From positions 273,361 to 337,360 of the forward strand of contig NZ_AZUC01000014.1 in assembly GCF_000586555.1 (NCBI RefSeq): a stretch of DNA of 64,000 bases, read 5' to 3'. Position 1 is the first letter of the stretch; the number at the start of each line of letters is the position of its first letter. Position numbers and translations under genes: made by a program. A model generated the notes under the pieces. The model made no database searches. It was not told the DNA's origin and worked only from the letters and a program-made list of their open reading frames with translations. This DNA is from Sporosarcina sp. D27. Lineage in GTDB: Bacteria > Bacillota > Bacilli > Bacillales_A > Planococcaceae. This document shows, one piece after another, positions 1-8,811 of this stretch.

Positions 1-1038
1 CTGCGTGAGGCAGGAATAAGTACAGGCGTTTTCGCTTCACCTGCAATGATCGATATCCATGACCAAATCAGAATCAATGGAGAAAATATTACGGAAGAGC
101 AGTTAACCACATCTTTCCAAATACTGAAAGATGCCGGACTTGACGGGATGTTGACAGACTTCGAACTATTGACAGCGGCAGCGTTTGTCACATTTAACCG
201 CCTGCAACCTGACGTGGTCCTCATTGAATGTGGAATGGGTGGAATGTTTGACAGCACAAATGTAATCACACCGATGGTTTCTGTAATTCCATCAATCGCT
301 AAAGACCATATAGGATTCCTAGGTGACTCAATTAAAGAGATTGCGTGGCATAAAACAGGGATATTTAAAAAGGGAGTTCCAGCTGTATGCGGGAAATTGC
401 CTGCGGACGCCGAAAAGGTAGCAGAAAAAGTGGCTACTGAAGTTGGCAGTCCATTAGTATTCTATGGACAAGGTTTCTGTATGAAAGAAGGAAACCCCGA
501 ACAGTTTGATGGAAGTCAGCAACTAGCATTACCACACAGAAGGATGAAAGGTCCTCACCAAGCTATCAATGCAGCAGTAGCTATAGAAGCACTTCTTAAA
601 ACAGGTCTACAACTTCCGATAGAAGCGATTCAAAAAGGTATTGCAACCGCACAGCTCTCTTTTCGATTCGAAGAAATCACACCAGGCGTCTTTTTTGATG
701 GTGCACACAATCCTGCCGCAGCCGCGATGCTTAGACGTACGATACAAGAACAACTTCCTGGAGAAAAGATCGACTTTGTCATAGGAATGATGGCAAATAA
801 AGAAATTAAAGAGACACTCGATGAATTAATACCTGTTGCGAATTCATTTGCGTTCATCAATTTTAATGTGCTTGGTGCTGCAACTGCAGAATTCGTCTAT
901 GATCAATGTAGATTTGGAAATAAAAAGGTGACAGATGCAAAGGATGCGTCTATAATACTAACTAAAGACCTAGATAGAAAGAAAATAGTCTCAGGTTCTT
1001 TATACTTGCTAAACAGTCTAAGGTCTCATATACTATAA
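1..1038 (+). CDS. folC: FolC-like folylpolyglutamate/dihydrofolate synthase, 5' end cut by window
   Basis: ATP-dependent Mur-ligase-fold enzyme that adds glutamate to folates in the cytoplasm. The reading frame is open from base 1, so the N-terminal P-loop part (about 80 residues in the family) lies outside; 345 residues are visible. Family signatures are ECGMGGMFDSTNV (usual form EVGLGGRLDATNV), KDHIGFLGDSIKEIA, and the C-terminal-domain motif FDGAHNP. The ending GSLYLLNSLR is also typical. Several normally constant residues differ: SPAM instead of SPHL, and Met for Arg in the GGRLDATN motif. It is therefore a divergent member, possibly a second FolC copy. Its place before the prepilin peptidase locus and maf matches B. 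subtilis folC. Confidence 0.85.
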   Translation: MREAGISTGVFASPAMIDIHDQIRINGENITEEQLTTSFQILKDAGLDGMLTDFELLTAAAFVTFNRLQPDVVLIECGMGGMFDSTNVITPMVSVIPSIAKDHIGFLGDSIKEIAWHKTGIFKKGVPAVCGKLPADAEKVAEKVATEVGSPLVFYGQGFCMKEGNPEQFDGSQQLALPHRRMKGPHQAINAAVAIEALLKTGLQLPIEAIQKGIATAQLSFRFEEITPGVFFDGAHNPAAAAMLRRTIQEQLPGEKIDFVIGMMANKEIKETLDELIPVANSFAFINFNVLGAATAEFVYDQCRFGNKKVTDAKDASIILTKDLDRKKIVSGSLYLLNSLRSHIL

Positions 1039-1094
1039 TTAGCAATAGATAGAAAATTCCGCATGTTGAGCGGTTGACCGGAAGGATGAAGAGG

Positions 1095-2798
1095 ATGAAA
1101 TTGAAAGGCCGGCCATTGTTGCTCTTATTGTTGTTGTGGATACTTGTTGTGCCGACCGGTATCGTTTATCTTCTTTATACCCAGCCCATACCTATGGTGA
1201 ATTGGTTATGGGTATGTGTTTCTGTTTTACTTGGTTTTTTAAGTATCTACTATCCCATCATCTACAATCGTAAACCCATCGTACTTTTTGTCTGGTTTAC
1301 TTTACCGATTTTTCTTATGTATGGATTAACGATAGAGTTGATCATTACTCAATTAATAATTGCATGTGCAGTTTTTGCTCGTTTTAAAACAGGTGATGTT
1401 CTGTATCGCTTGTTGTACAATTCGTTAGCTTATTTTGTTCTGTCGGTTAGTTCGGCTGTTGCTTTTGTCATGACAGGAGCTGGAATTGGAGAACAGTCCT
1501 TTAGCATTCTAGCTGTTGGCGTGTTTGTCTATCAAATTGTCTATTCCGTATTGTATGATTGGATTTTTAAACTTTATGGCGTACTTACTAATCGGATGAG
1601 ACTGGATTCGGTAAAAGAAACGCTTCTTCATTATTTCAGGATGGTCATAGCCGTTCCACTTGCCTTATCTTTATATTACATTCTCATCCATTATGGGGTT
1701 ATTGGATATGTGTTAGTGGGAATTCCGTTCTTTTTCATGACAATAGTGCTTAGAATTAATCGGCAGACAGACGATTTAAATGCCTATATTCAAGCTGCGG
1801 GGAAGATAGGTCAACAACTTGCTAAAATGACCACTGAAGAATCAGTGATTGAAGAATTTTTGACCAAAACCGCAGCGCTGTTCAGAGCGGACTATGTGTA
1901 CTTATTCGATCACCATGATGGGTGGCTGGAACCTACACATTTTAATATGAAAGGGAAAAAAGTGGCTGTTCCTCAAGTTCGCTTAGCGAAAGGGGAGGGG
2001 ATTGCTGGTAAAATCTTAGCTGATAAAAATAGTTTTCTTTATACTAGACGAGACCAATGGATTCAACAAACAATTACTCCCGTTCCAGACGATATTGAAA
2101 GCTTATTATGTGTTCCATTTATCCGCGACCAGGAAATTGTGGGGGTTCTGGTGATGGGGAGCAAAAAGAAAGACGCCTTTAAGGAGTTTCATTTAAATGT
2201 CCTGGACTTGCTTAGTTCATACTTTATAGTGTCGGTTGAGAAAGCGAGATATATAGAACTTGCAGAACAGGAAAGTAACCGCTGTGCATTGACTGGACTC
2301 TATAATTATCGTTTTCTAGAGCAACGATTGGAACAGGAAATGGATTTGCTGAATCGTGGATTTCTTAAAAATCTTGCAGTTGTCATGCTGGATATTGATC
2401 ATTTTAAAAAGGTCAATGATTCCTACGGACATGAAAGTGGAAATCTTATATTGCAACAGTTTGCAAATCTGTTGCAAAACAAATGTCCTGAGAAAGCGAT
2501 TGTTGCTAGATATGGTGGCGAAGAGTTCGTCTATATATTGCCCGAGTTTTCTATGGATGCTGCACTTGAGTTTGCAGAAGAGTTAAGAAGTGAAATCCAG
2601 CAAACAAACATGCAGATTGAGAATGATTTGTCGTGTTTGTTGAATGAAGATGAAATTCAAATCACAGCGAGTATAGGCGTATCAGCCGCACCTGAGGATA
2701 CAGATGAAGCGATGACACTATTGCGAAATGCAGATCGTGCATTGTATATTGGAGCGAAGCAGGCTGGCCGTAATCGAGTAGGTGGATATGTAAAGTAA
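1095..2798 (+). CDS. Membrane diguanylate cyclase, GAF-GGDEF (copy 1)
   Basis: Predicted to make cyclic di-GMP from two GTP at the membrane. About six hydrophobic segments fill residues 5-220, a GAF-like sensory domain follows (about 230-390), and a GGDEF domain closes the protein. The active-site motif is RYGGEEF at about 472-478, with LDIDHFKKVNDSYGH upstream giving metal and GTP-binding residues. The usual inhibitory I-site RxxD before the motif reads PEKA, so product inhibition through it is not expected. ATG 1095 is preferred because GGAAGG ends 9 nt upstream; ATG 1086 and TTG 1074 are alternatives. It sits 25 bp before a same-sized paralogue and upstream of the pilus operon. Confidence 0.85.
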   Translation: MKLKGRPLLLLLLLWILVVPTGIVYLLYTQPIPMVNWLWVCVSVLLGFLSIYYPIIYNRKPIVLFVWFTLPIFLMYGLTIELIITQLIIACAVFARFKTGDVLYRLLYNSLAYFVLSVSSAVAFVMTGAGIGEQSFSILAVGVFVYQIVYSVLYDWIFKLYGVLTNRMRLDSVKETLLHYFRMVIAVPLALSLYYILIHYGVIGYVLVGIPFFFMTIVLRINRQTDDLNAYIQAAGKIGQQLAKMTTEESVIEEFLTKTAALFRADYVYLFDHHDGWLEPTHFNMKGKKVAVPQVRLAKGEGIAGKILADKNSFLYTRRDQWIQQTITPVPDDIESLLCVPFIRDQEIVGVLVMGSKKKDAFKEFHLNVLDLLSSYFIVSVEKARYIELAEQESNRCALTGLYNYRFLEQRLEQEMDLLNRGFLKNLAVVMLDIDHFKKVNDSYGHESGNLILQQFANLLQNKCPEKAIVARYGGEEFVYILPEFSMDAALEFAEELRSEIQQTNMQIENDLSCLLNEDEIQITASIGVSAAPEDTDEAMTLLRNADRALYIGAKQAGRNRVGGYVK

Positions 2799-2823
2799 GG
2801 TATTCCAGAACGGAGGATACAGA

Positions 2824-4548
2824 ATGCTCAAGAATCCACGTAAGCAGTGGACGGCTTTTTTACTGTGGTTATTAGTAGTACCGACCTCGTTATATTATGT
2901 ATATATGATGTTTCCGTTTAAAGAAATTGATGTGTGGTTTGTATTGCTAAATTTCATCATGCTAATTATCGCAATGAATTCGTCGTTCCAAATATTCTCG
3001 ATTAGTATTTCACTTGAAAGATGGATTATTTTTGTGATCTTTTTTCAATATGGTCTTTTTGCGGAAATGGTTTTCATGCAAATTGCACTCACAATTTTAC
3101 AATTCGTTCGAAAGTCGAGTTTACCGGCATTCTATCGGTTTACTACAAATTCGTTTATGTTTGCAATCGTTTCAATTGCTAGTGCGTTCTGCTTTCATTT
3201 CGCTGGCGGTAGAATCGTGGAAATGTCACCGTGGGCTTTCTTGTTTGCAGCAACCATTTATGCGATGTCGTATTCGCTAATAAATAGTTTAATCCTATAC
3301 TGTATGATGAAAATAGAAAAATCTTCCGTTGATAATTTGAAACAAGCAGCTCTATGGGATTTCGCTACAACTATAATTGTACTACCCTTAGCGGTCGCAT
3401 ATAGTCTACTTACATACAAATTGGGCGTGTTCTCCGTTTTATTGCTGGGTGCACCTTTTCTACTCGTGCTCCTAATTATTAGAAGGTATGCTTTTTCTGG
3501 TGAGCTTAACAAAAAGCTTTCTTCCGCTGTGGAAATAGGTCACGAACTAACGGAGAGTCTAAGCAGGGATGAAGTCATAAAAATTTTCACTGAGAAAATA
3601 CAAGGTGTCGTAAATTATGATCAAGCTTATATTCTCGATATTCGTAATGGTAACCGATTTCAAATGCTTGCCTGTTCAGAGGCGGGTACTTTTTCAAAGG
3701 AATCGCAGTTTTTTGACTTTGAAAATGAAGCGATTCCTTTGCTATCACCAGACAAAATAAAGGTATATAGTTCAAATAAAGAAATCGAAAAGCTCGAACA
3801 TCTCCGGTTCAGTATTGCTGTACAAAGTGTGATGATTGCACCTATTATTCGAGCAGGAAAACTTGAAGGTTATCTTATCATGACGTCGTTCAGAAAAAAC
3901 TTTTTTGAGGATTTAGATAAAAAAATGGTTGATTTGTTAACGGGTTATTTTGAAACCTCTATTGTAAAGGCATTTCATTACGAACGCACGATTGAAAAAA
4001 GTGAAAAATGCGGTCTTACAAAACTGTACAACTTTCGATATTTAACAAAGAAACTAAGTGATGAGCTTAGTCTTTTTCACGAACAAGAGATTTCTAGTTT
4101 GTCTGCAATCATATTAGATATCGATCATTTTAAATCGATCAATGATAATTATGGACATCAAAGTGGCAATGACATTTTGTGTGAATTTGCTCAAGTTCTT
4201 AAAAAGTACGAGACGGAAGGTCGGACACTTGCCCGTTATGGGGGAGAGGAATTTGTTTTGTTGCTTCCTGATTTCACAAAGGAGGAAACAGTTTCTCTCG
4301 CTGAAAGAATTCGCCTTGAAATTGAGCAACATACATTTACAATCAAACCGGACTTATCCGATGATATCGAATCGATTAGTATCATGCTTACTGTTAGTCT
4401 TGGTGTCTCATCAATTCCGGAGGACACACAATCAGATAGTAGTTTACTTCGGAATGCAGACAGAGCCCTCTATATTGGAGGGAAACAGTCAGGACGTAAT
4501 CGTGTTGGGGTTTATGAAGCGGAGCCAACTGATCCAATTGAAATTTGA
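2824..4548 (+). CDS. Membrane diguanylate cyclase, GAF-GGDEF (copy 2)
   Basis: This is a tandem paralogue of the preceding gene with the same layout: N-terminal multi-pass membrane region (to about residue 225), GAF-like domain, C-terminal GGDEF domain. The catalytic motif RYGGEEF ends at about residue 477, after LDIDHFKSINDNYGH. The I-site position reads TEGR rather than RxxD, so this copy also lacks the feedback site. GGAGG lies 7 nt before the ATG. The sensory halves differ far more than the cyclase halves, which suggests two different signals feeding one output. A clear terminator follows, so it is transcriptionally separate from the pilus genes. Confidence 0.87.
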   Translation: MLKNPRKQWTAFLLWLLVVPTSLYYVYMMFPFKEIDVWFVLLNFIMLIIAMNSSFQIFSISISLERWIIFVIFFQYGLFAEMVFMQIALTILQFVRKSSLPAFYRFTTNSFMFAIVSIASAFCFHFAGGRIVEMSPWAFLFAATIYAMSYSLINSLILYCMMKIEKSSVDNLKQAALWDFATTIIVLPLAVAYSLLTYKLGVFSVLLLGAPFLLVLLIIRRYAFSGELNKKLSSAVEIGHELTESLSRDEVIKIFTEKIQGVVNYDQAYILDIRNGNRFQMLACSEAGTFSKESQFFDFENEAIPLLSPDKIKVYSSNKEIEKLEHLRFSIAVQSVMIAPIIRAGKLEGYLIMTSFRKNFFEDLDKKMVDLLTGYFETSIVKAFHYERTIEKSEKCGLTKLYNFRYLTKKLSDELSLFHEQEISSLSAIILDIDHFKSINDNYGHQSGNDILCEFAQVLKKYETEGRTLARYGGEEFVLLLPDFTKEETVSLAERIRLEIEQHTFTIKPDLSDDIESISIMLTVSLGVSSIPEDTQSDSSLLRNADRALYIGGKQSGRNRVGVYEAEPTDPIEI

Positions 4549-4567
4549 TGAAAATAAAGGTTCACTC

Positions 4568-4594
4568 AAAAGACTGCGCTCGCAGTCTTTTTTT
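4568..4594 (+). terminator. Rho-independent terminator after the GGDEF pair
   Basis: A perfect 9-bp stem (AAAGACTGC/GCAGTCTTT, loop GCTC) is followed by a run of T. It separates the cyclase genes from the pilus operon. Confidence 0.9.
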
Positions 4595-4618
4595 GTAACA
4601 ATTATGCTCACAATCCTA

Positions 4619-4647
4619 TTGAACTCAAAGGTTCACTCCGTTATGCT
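4619..4647 (+). promoter_or_regulatory. Candidate sigma-A promoter of the pilus operon
   Basis: TTGAAC (4619-4624) and TATGCT (4642-4647) are separated by 17 bp, directly after the terminator and about 35 bp before the first prepilin gene. This is inference from consensus only. Confidence 0.55.
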
Positions 4648-4682
4648 AGAGATAGGAAAAAGGAACGAAATGAGGTGCGCGA

Positions 4683-5129
4683 ATGATGAATAAAAGGAAA
4701 GTCAGTCACGAGTCTGGGCTGACTCTTGTTGAAGTTCTCGCCTCTCTTGTGATATTAGGCATACTCATTGTTTCCTTCTTATCTATTTTTGGTCAATCGG
4801 CGCTTCATAATAAGAAGACAGATGACTTAATAACAAATACAAACTATGCTGAATACTTAATGGAATTATTTGTATCATACTCACAGAAAGGCAGTTCAAT
4901 AGAAAGTGTGAGTAATCTTTTGGTGAATGATGAGAGGTTTAAGAAGAAACTCAATTTAGAATATAGTAAAGAGACTACTGAAGGTATTATTGAAGTCCAT
5001 TTTGATGAAATAGATCAATTGGATGGTTATAGGGGAACGAGGGTGATTATTAATACTTACTCTACTAGTTCTACTCAACCAAATTCTGTCATTGAATCAC
5101 TATTGTATTGGAGAACCAATTATGAATAA
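4683..5129 (+). CDS. Type IV minor prepilin, PilV-like
   Basis: This is a 148-residue protein with a class III (type IV) prepilin leader: a short positively charged N-terminus, the processing site SG/LTLVE (the mature protein would start at Leu, with Glu at position +5), and the hydrophobic helix LTLVEVLASLVILGILIVSF. Such minor pilins prime assembly of the pilus. GAGGTG at 4672-4677 fits the second Met (4686) at 8 nt better than the first (4683). It is the first gene of the pilus operon and overlaps the next gene by 8 nt. Sequence beyond the helix is not recognisable. Confidence 0.8.
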   Translation: MMNKRKVSHESGLTLVEVLASLVILGILIVSFLSIFGQSALHNKKTDDLITNTNYAEYLMELFVSYSQKGSSIESVSNLLVNDERFKKKLNLEYSKETTEGIIEVHFDEIDQLDGYRGTRVIINTYSTSSTQPNSVIESLLYWRTNYE

Positions 5130-5571
5130 ATACTTGAATTGTAAAGGGGTAACATTGGTTGAAGTACTAGCGGTTTTAGTTTTATTATCATTGGTATTCC
5201 TATTATTCATGTCGACCCAACTATTTGGTCAAAGAGAATATAGTACTCAGACGCAACAAATTTCAAATGAAGAAACCCTTCAATTTGTTATAAAAGATCT
5301 TACTCGGGAAGTTAGAAGAATTGATGACAATTCCAAAATTAAAGTCGATGTTCAAAAGTCAGAATTAAAAATAGGTGGTTCTGTATATTTTCTTATTAAC
5401 AACGAATTGAAAAAAAATAGCACTATATTGGCTGACAACATTGAAGACTTTAAATTGGAGTTTAACAGTTCAAAAGATACATTGAATATCTCGATAATAA
5501 CTAAAGGATCCGCACGAACAAAGGAAGAGATTAAAACCTCAATATTTTTGCGGGAAGGGGACACCAGATGA
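5122..5571 (+). CDS. Type IV minor prepilin, PilW-like
   Basis: This is a 149-residue prepilin with leader MNKYLNCKG, cleavage before VTLVEVLAVLVLLSLVF, Glu at +5 and a single hydrophobic helix. ATG 5122 lies inside the end of the previous gene (8-nt overlap), so the two are translationally coupled. The frame is open further upstream, but a start there would bury the leader motif. The C-terminal half (FLINNELKKNSTILADNIED) resembles the beta-strand region of PilW or GspJ-type minor pilins. It is probably part of the tip-priming complex. Confidence 0.8.
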   Translation: MNKYLNCKGVTLVEVLAVLVLLSLVFLLFMSTQLFGQREYSTQTQQISNEETLQFVIKDLTREVRRIDDNSKIKVDVQKSELKIGGSVYFLINNELKKNSTILADNIEDFKLEFNSSKDTLNISIITKGSARTKEEIKTSIFLREGDTR

Positions 5572-7109
5572 GAAAGCAATCAGAAAATGGATATTCTTTG
5601 CTAATTGTCCTTATGGTCCTTCTTGTTTTATCTGTCTTAACACTTTCCATACTAGGATTAACCATTAAACACCATACCTTTAGTAAACAAGAGGTAAATG
5701 ATAGATCGGCTTTTTATATAGCAGAAGCAGGACTAAACTACACTATAAAAGATATTGAACGAATTTCAAAAATAGAATTACTTAACTATGCACCTTCTGA
5801 CAAGATTTCTATTGAAAACCAGAAAGAAAAGTATTTAGAGGCAGTAAAAAAAGCTATAAGTAACGTGCCTGCATACCCTTTTAGATTTGAGAAACATGGA
5901 AATTCAACGCCTACAGTCGATATTCAAACTAACAAAAATGAGTTTCCTGATAAAATCAAGGTAACATCTGTCGGCAAAATTGGAACCAAAGAACGTACTT
6001 TAACACAATATGTAACTATCAAGTACGCATATCTAAATGAAGGAGGCGAATCTGTTGGTGAAGGGGAGACGCATCCGCCTGTCAAACCACCTATTTTTAA
6101 TTATCCTGAGAAAACAGCAGTATTTGTGAATGGCAATATTGATTTGAGTGGGGGCGCAGAGATTTCAGGGAATGTCGGTACTAATAAAGCAGCCTCACAT
6201 ACGATAACTTTATCAGGCGGAATTAATATAAGAGGTACTATATATGTTCCAGTTGGTTATGAAAATAAAGCCATAGACAAACCATCTTCGATGAACATAG
6301 ATAAACCTCTTGGCCTAGCTGATAACGTTAAGTTCGATCTTCCGGACTTTCCTGTTTATCCTGTTTTACCTCTTATGAATAACAAAGTGATTTATAAAGA
6401 CGGTAATCAAAAGGAAGTAATTAAAGGTGGCAGTCTTTATATCGATAATTATATTTCAGATGGTTTTAGACTGGAACTTGATAAGGATTATCAATTTAAT
6501 GAAATTAGAGTGGAACAAAATAACAATCTTGAAATTAATGTTGGAAATCAGGATAAAACTCTCGTGGTAAATCATTTGAATGTTTTGAATGGGAATATTA
6601 AAATTTTAGGAACTGGTAATCTCACTATTATGGTTATGAGCAAAATATCAATGGGTTCAGGAAGCGTTGTAAACACCTCTAAAGACACAAAACGTTTAAA
6701 GATATTTCTTGACAATAAAAGCTCCATTCCTAATGAATTGAGCCTTTCGGGAGCTCAGAAAATTTATGGATCATTATATGCGAAGAATACAAACGTTCTC
6801 ATAACTGGCGGGGGAGGCTTCCAAGGGAACATCCTCACCGGTGGTAAAAAGGTGGAAATTAGTGGAGGAGGCAGTGCTTTATATACCATGATAAATTCGC
6901 CTAATGCTGATGTTGTATTAACCGGAGGTGGTTCGGTAAAGGGCACCATTCTCGGGAAATCCCTAACTATGAGTGGTGGTGCTAAAGTTGAATATGGTGA
7001 ATTCGATATCGATCCTGGTGAGTTTTATCCACCTGTAGACCCCCAATTTCCTGTCTATAAACCCGTTGTTTCCGATGTGATTAAAGTTGATAAAATTATA
7101 GAAAAGTAA
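5568..7109 (+). CDS. PilX-like minor pilin with large beta-helix C-terminal domain
   Basis: This is a 513-residue protein. The N-terminus (ENGYSLLIVLMVLLVLSVL) is a PilX/GspK-type pilin helix, and the following RSAFYIAEAGLNYTI is the hallmark of PilX N-terminal domains. From about residue 180 there are repeated short Gly/Ser-rich turns: NGNIDLSGGAEISGNVG, SGGINIRGTIYV, TGGGGFQGNILTGG, TGGGSVKGTILG. They read like rungs of a beta-helix, as in bactofilin-like or adhesin folds. No catalytic motif is seen. It overlaps the previous gene by ATGA. The size and position suggest a pilus-tip component carrying an exposed beta-helical head; that role is inference. Confidence 0.75.
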   Translation: MRKQSENGYSLLIVLMVLLVLSVLTLSILGLTIKHHTFSKQEVNDRSAFYIAEAGLNYTIKDIERISKIELLNYAPSDKISIENQKEKYLEAVKKAISNVPAYPFRFEKHGNSTPTVDIQTNKNEFPDKIKVTSVGKIGTKERTLTQYVTIKYAYLNEGGESVGEGETHPPVKPPIFNYPEKTAVFVNGNIDLSGGAEISGNVGTNKAASHTITLSGGINIRGTIYVPVGYENKAIDKPSSMNIDKPLGLADNVKFDLPDFPVYPVLPLMNNKVIYKDGNQKEVIKGGSLYIDNYISDGFRLELDKDYQFNEIRVEQNNNLEINVGNQDKTLVVNHLNVLNGNIKILGTGNLTIMVMSKISMGSGSVVNTSKDTKRLKIFLDNKSSIPNELSLSGAQKIYGSLYAKNTNVLITGGGGFQGNILTGGKKVEISGGGSALYTMINSPNADVVLTGGGSVKGTILGKSLTMSGGAKVEYGEFDIDPGEFYPPVDPQFPVYKPVVSDVIKVDKIIEK

Positions 7110-7113
7110 GGAG

Positions 7114-7353
7114 ATGGATAAGCTGCTTTATCTATCATTTTTGATCGCCATGATTGCAGGAATCATTTTCGTTGTTTTTAAATACAAAAAGAGACACTTT
7201 TATTTAACATTATGCTTACTTATAGGCAGTGTAATAGCTTTTCTAGCAATTCTTGCTCATCAAACCATGTCATTCTGGTACGCATTGATTGTCATACTGG
7301 GCTTGTCCTTTGCAACAGCAGTATTGCTAGCAAAGCAGCAGGAAGCGAAATAA
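7114..7353 (+). CDS. Small two-helix membrane protein in the pilus operon
   Basis: This 79-residue hydrophobic protein has three likely membrane segments (about residues 4-20, 28-48, 52-72) and a basic segment KYKKRH between the first two. I do not recognise the family. It lies 4 nt after the PilX-like gene. The start is awkward: the Shine-Dalgarno sequence AAGGAG directly abuts ATG 7114, leaving essentially no spacer. Initiation may depend on coupling or use a codon further in (CTG 7123 lies 9 nt after the site). Function unknown; pilus assembly or anchoring of the following protein is possible. Confidence 0.6.
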   Translation: MDKLLYLSFLIAMIAGIIFVVFKYKKRHFYLTLCLLIGSVIAFLAILAHQTMSFWYALIVILGLSFATAVLLAKQQEAK

Positions 7354-7394
7354 TATGATTCTACGAAAAAAATTGAATGGGAGGCGTCCAGAAC

Positions 7395-8786
7395 GTGGGT
7401 AATCGAACTATTATAACGTATTTTATAAGCATCTTGGGCGCTTCTTTATTGTTTTTTGGAATTGCGTCTGCAGGATCGTTTGCTGCAGAAAACCTACTCT
7501 TCGGTAAACGATTCGGGGACCATACTTATGCAGGTCCTTTCAACTTATCAAAACAGACGGACGAGGAAGCGGAAATTAAATTAACCTCTGAATTGTTGGG
7601 AATGCAAGACAAGTTACAAGCGGATTTACTCTATCAAGATGCGATCATTCCCTTACCAGCAGAATTAGTAGAGTATAGTCCTTCTGCAACCATCGAACAA
7701 GCGAAGTCAGAGGAGGAAAACTCGCTCATAGCGACAGTTTCCGAGGATGGACTTCGAACGTTGTTGCATCAACAATTACCGATGTTGTCTTTCAGTGATT
7801 CTGAAATCAACTCTATCGCTAATGGGATTAGTGAGAAATTGGAATCAGGAATCATGCCGCAATCCATTATTTTGACAGATTATCTTGAGTCCACACAGAC
7901 AACTACTGAAATTGCATCTGCATCCACTGAAATTGACGGTTTGACAGCTCCGATGCTCGAGTTAATCAGTGAGTTAGACGGAAACGAAATCGAGCCGAAA
8001 GCTCCATTTTCAATTCTTGAGTTCATTGAAAATACGCAACCTGGTCTACTTGACGAAGAAGAACTCACAATTCTAGCGTCTACACTTTATAAAGCTTCGT
8101 TACAGACGAACTTCTGGATTGAAGATCGTACAATCCGTCGTGAACTGACGCAGAGTGTGGAACCTGGATTCGAAGCGGCGATTAATACACAGCTAGGTCT
8201 GGATTACGTGATGACGAACCCGAATTACACTTCCTATACAGTTCACGCAAAATGGGAAAGTGGATCATTGAACGTTTCTATTGAAGGAATGCCACTTCGT
8301 TATGAATATGAGCCTTATGTTGCGGAAACGAATAAATTTAATCCTAAAACTGTTGTTCAATATAGTGAAGATCTATCACGGGGACAAGTCCATATTGCAA
8401 ATCCTGGTATAGATGGATTCGAGATTATTGTGCAGCGTAAAATCACAGAAGATGGATCTTTACTAACTACTGAACCTATTTCAGAAGATTTTTATCCACC
8501 GGTTTCCCGTGTCGAACAGCGTCCTCTAATAGAAGCAGACACGAATTTGGGAAGCGAACCCGGAGCAGATTCTTCTCAGAACAATGGAAGTGGGAATGAT
8601 TCGGATTCCACATCAAACAACGGTAATTCAAGTATCAAGCCCGATTCAAGTGGTGAGAAACCTTCTGGATCTAACAAACCATCTAAAAATCCTAACGATA
8701 CTTTGAATCCAGATGATGGAAACGCTATGCCGATGCCTGGTGATGACGACTATTTGTATGACAAAGGCGGAAATTTGATCAAGTAA
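7395..8786 (+). CDS. Membrane-anchored extracellular protein of the pilus operon, VanW/G5-like
   Basis: This is a 463-residue protein with one N-terminal membrane segment (TYFISILGASLLFFGIA) and an otherwise extracellular body. The region at about 280-385 (YEYEPYVAETNKFNPKTVV, then SEDFYPPVSRVEQRPL) resembles the end of VanW-type proteins running into a G5-like strand. The last 80 residues are Ser/Asn/Gly/Pro-rich low complexity, like a wall-spanning linker. GTG 7395 is chosen because GGGAGG lies 10 nt upstream; ATG 7377 has no site. Lying directly upstream of pilB, it may be the Gram-positive replacement for an outer-membrane or alignment component. The family assignment is tentative. Confidence 0.55.
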   Translation: MGNRTIITYFISILGASLLFFGIASAGSFAAENLLFGKRFGDHTYAGPFNLSKQTDEEAEIKLTSELLGMQDKLQADLLYQDAIIPLPAELVEYSPSATIEQAKSEEENSLIATVSEDGLRTLLHQQLPMLSFSDSEINSIANGISEKLESGIMPQSIILTDYLESTQTTTEIASASTEIDGLTAPMLELISELDGNEIEPKAPFSILEFIENTQPGLLDEEELTILASTLYKASLQTNFWIEDRTIRRELTQSVEPGFEAAINTQLGLDYVMTNPNYTSYTVHAKWESGSLNVSIEGMPLRYEYEPYVAETNKFNPKTVVQYSEDLSRGQVHIANPGIDGFEIIVQRKITEDGSLLTTEPISEDFYPPVSRVEQRPLIEADTNLGSEPGADSSQNNGSGNDSDSTSNNGNSSIKPDSSGEKPSGSNKPSKNPNDTLNPDDGNAMPMPGDDDYLYDKGGNLIK

Positions 8787-8811
8787 CACCCGGTTTGGAG
8801 GGGGATTTTCA

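Noticed and set aside
4556..4638. 12-bp direct repeat AAAGGTTCACTC on both sides of the terminator
   Set aside because: Two copies 71 bp apart could be a target-site duplication, but nothing element-like lies between, only the terminator and part of a promoter. Chance or a small duplication is enough.
4142..4693. 183-codon frame overlapping the second GGDEF gene and the terminator
   Set aside because: It lies in the shadow of a clear GGDEF domain, crosses an intrinsic terminator and has no recognisable domain.
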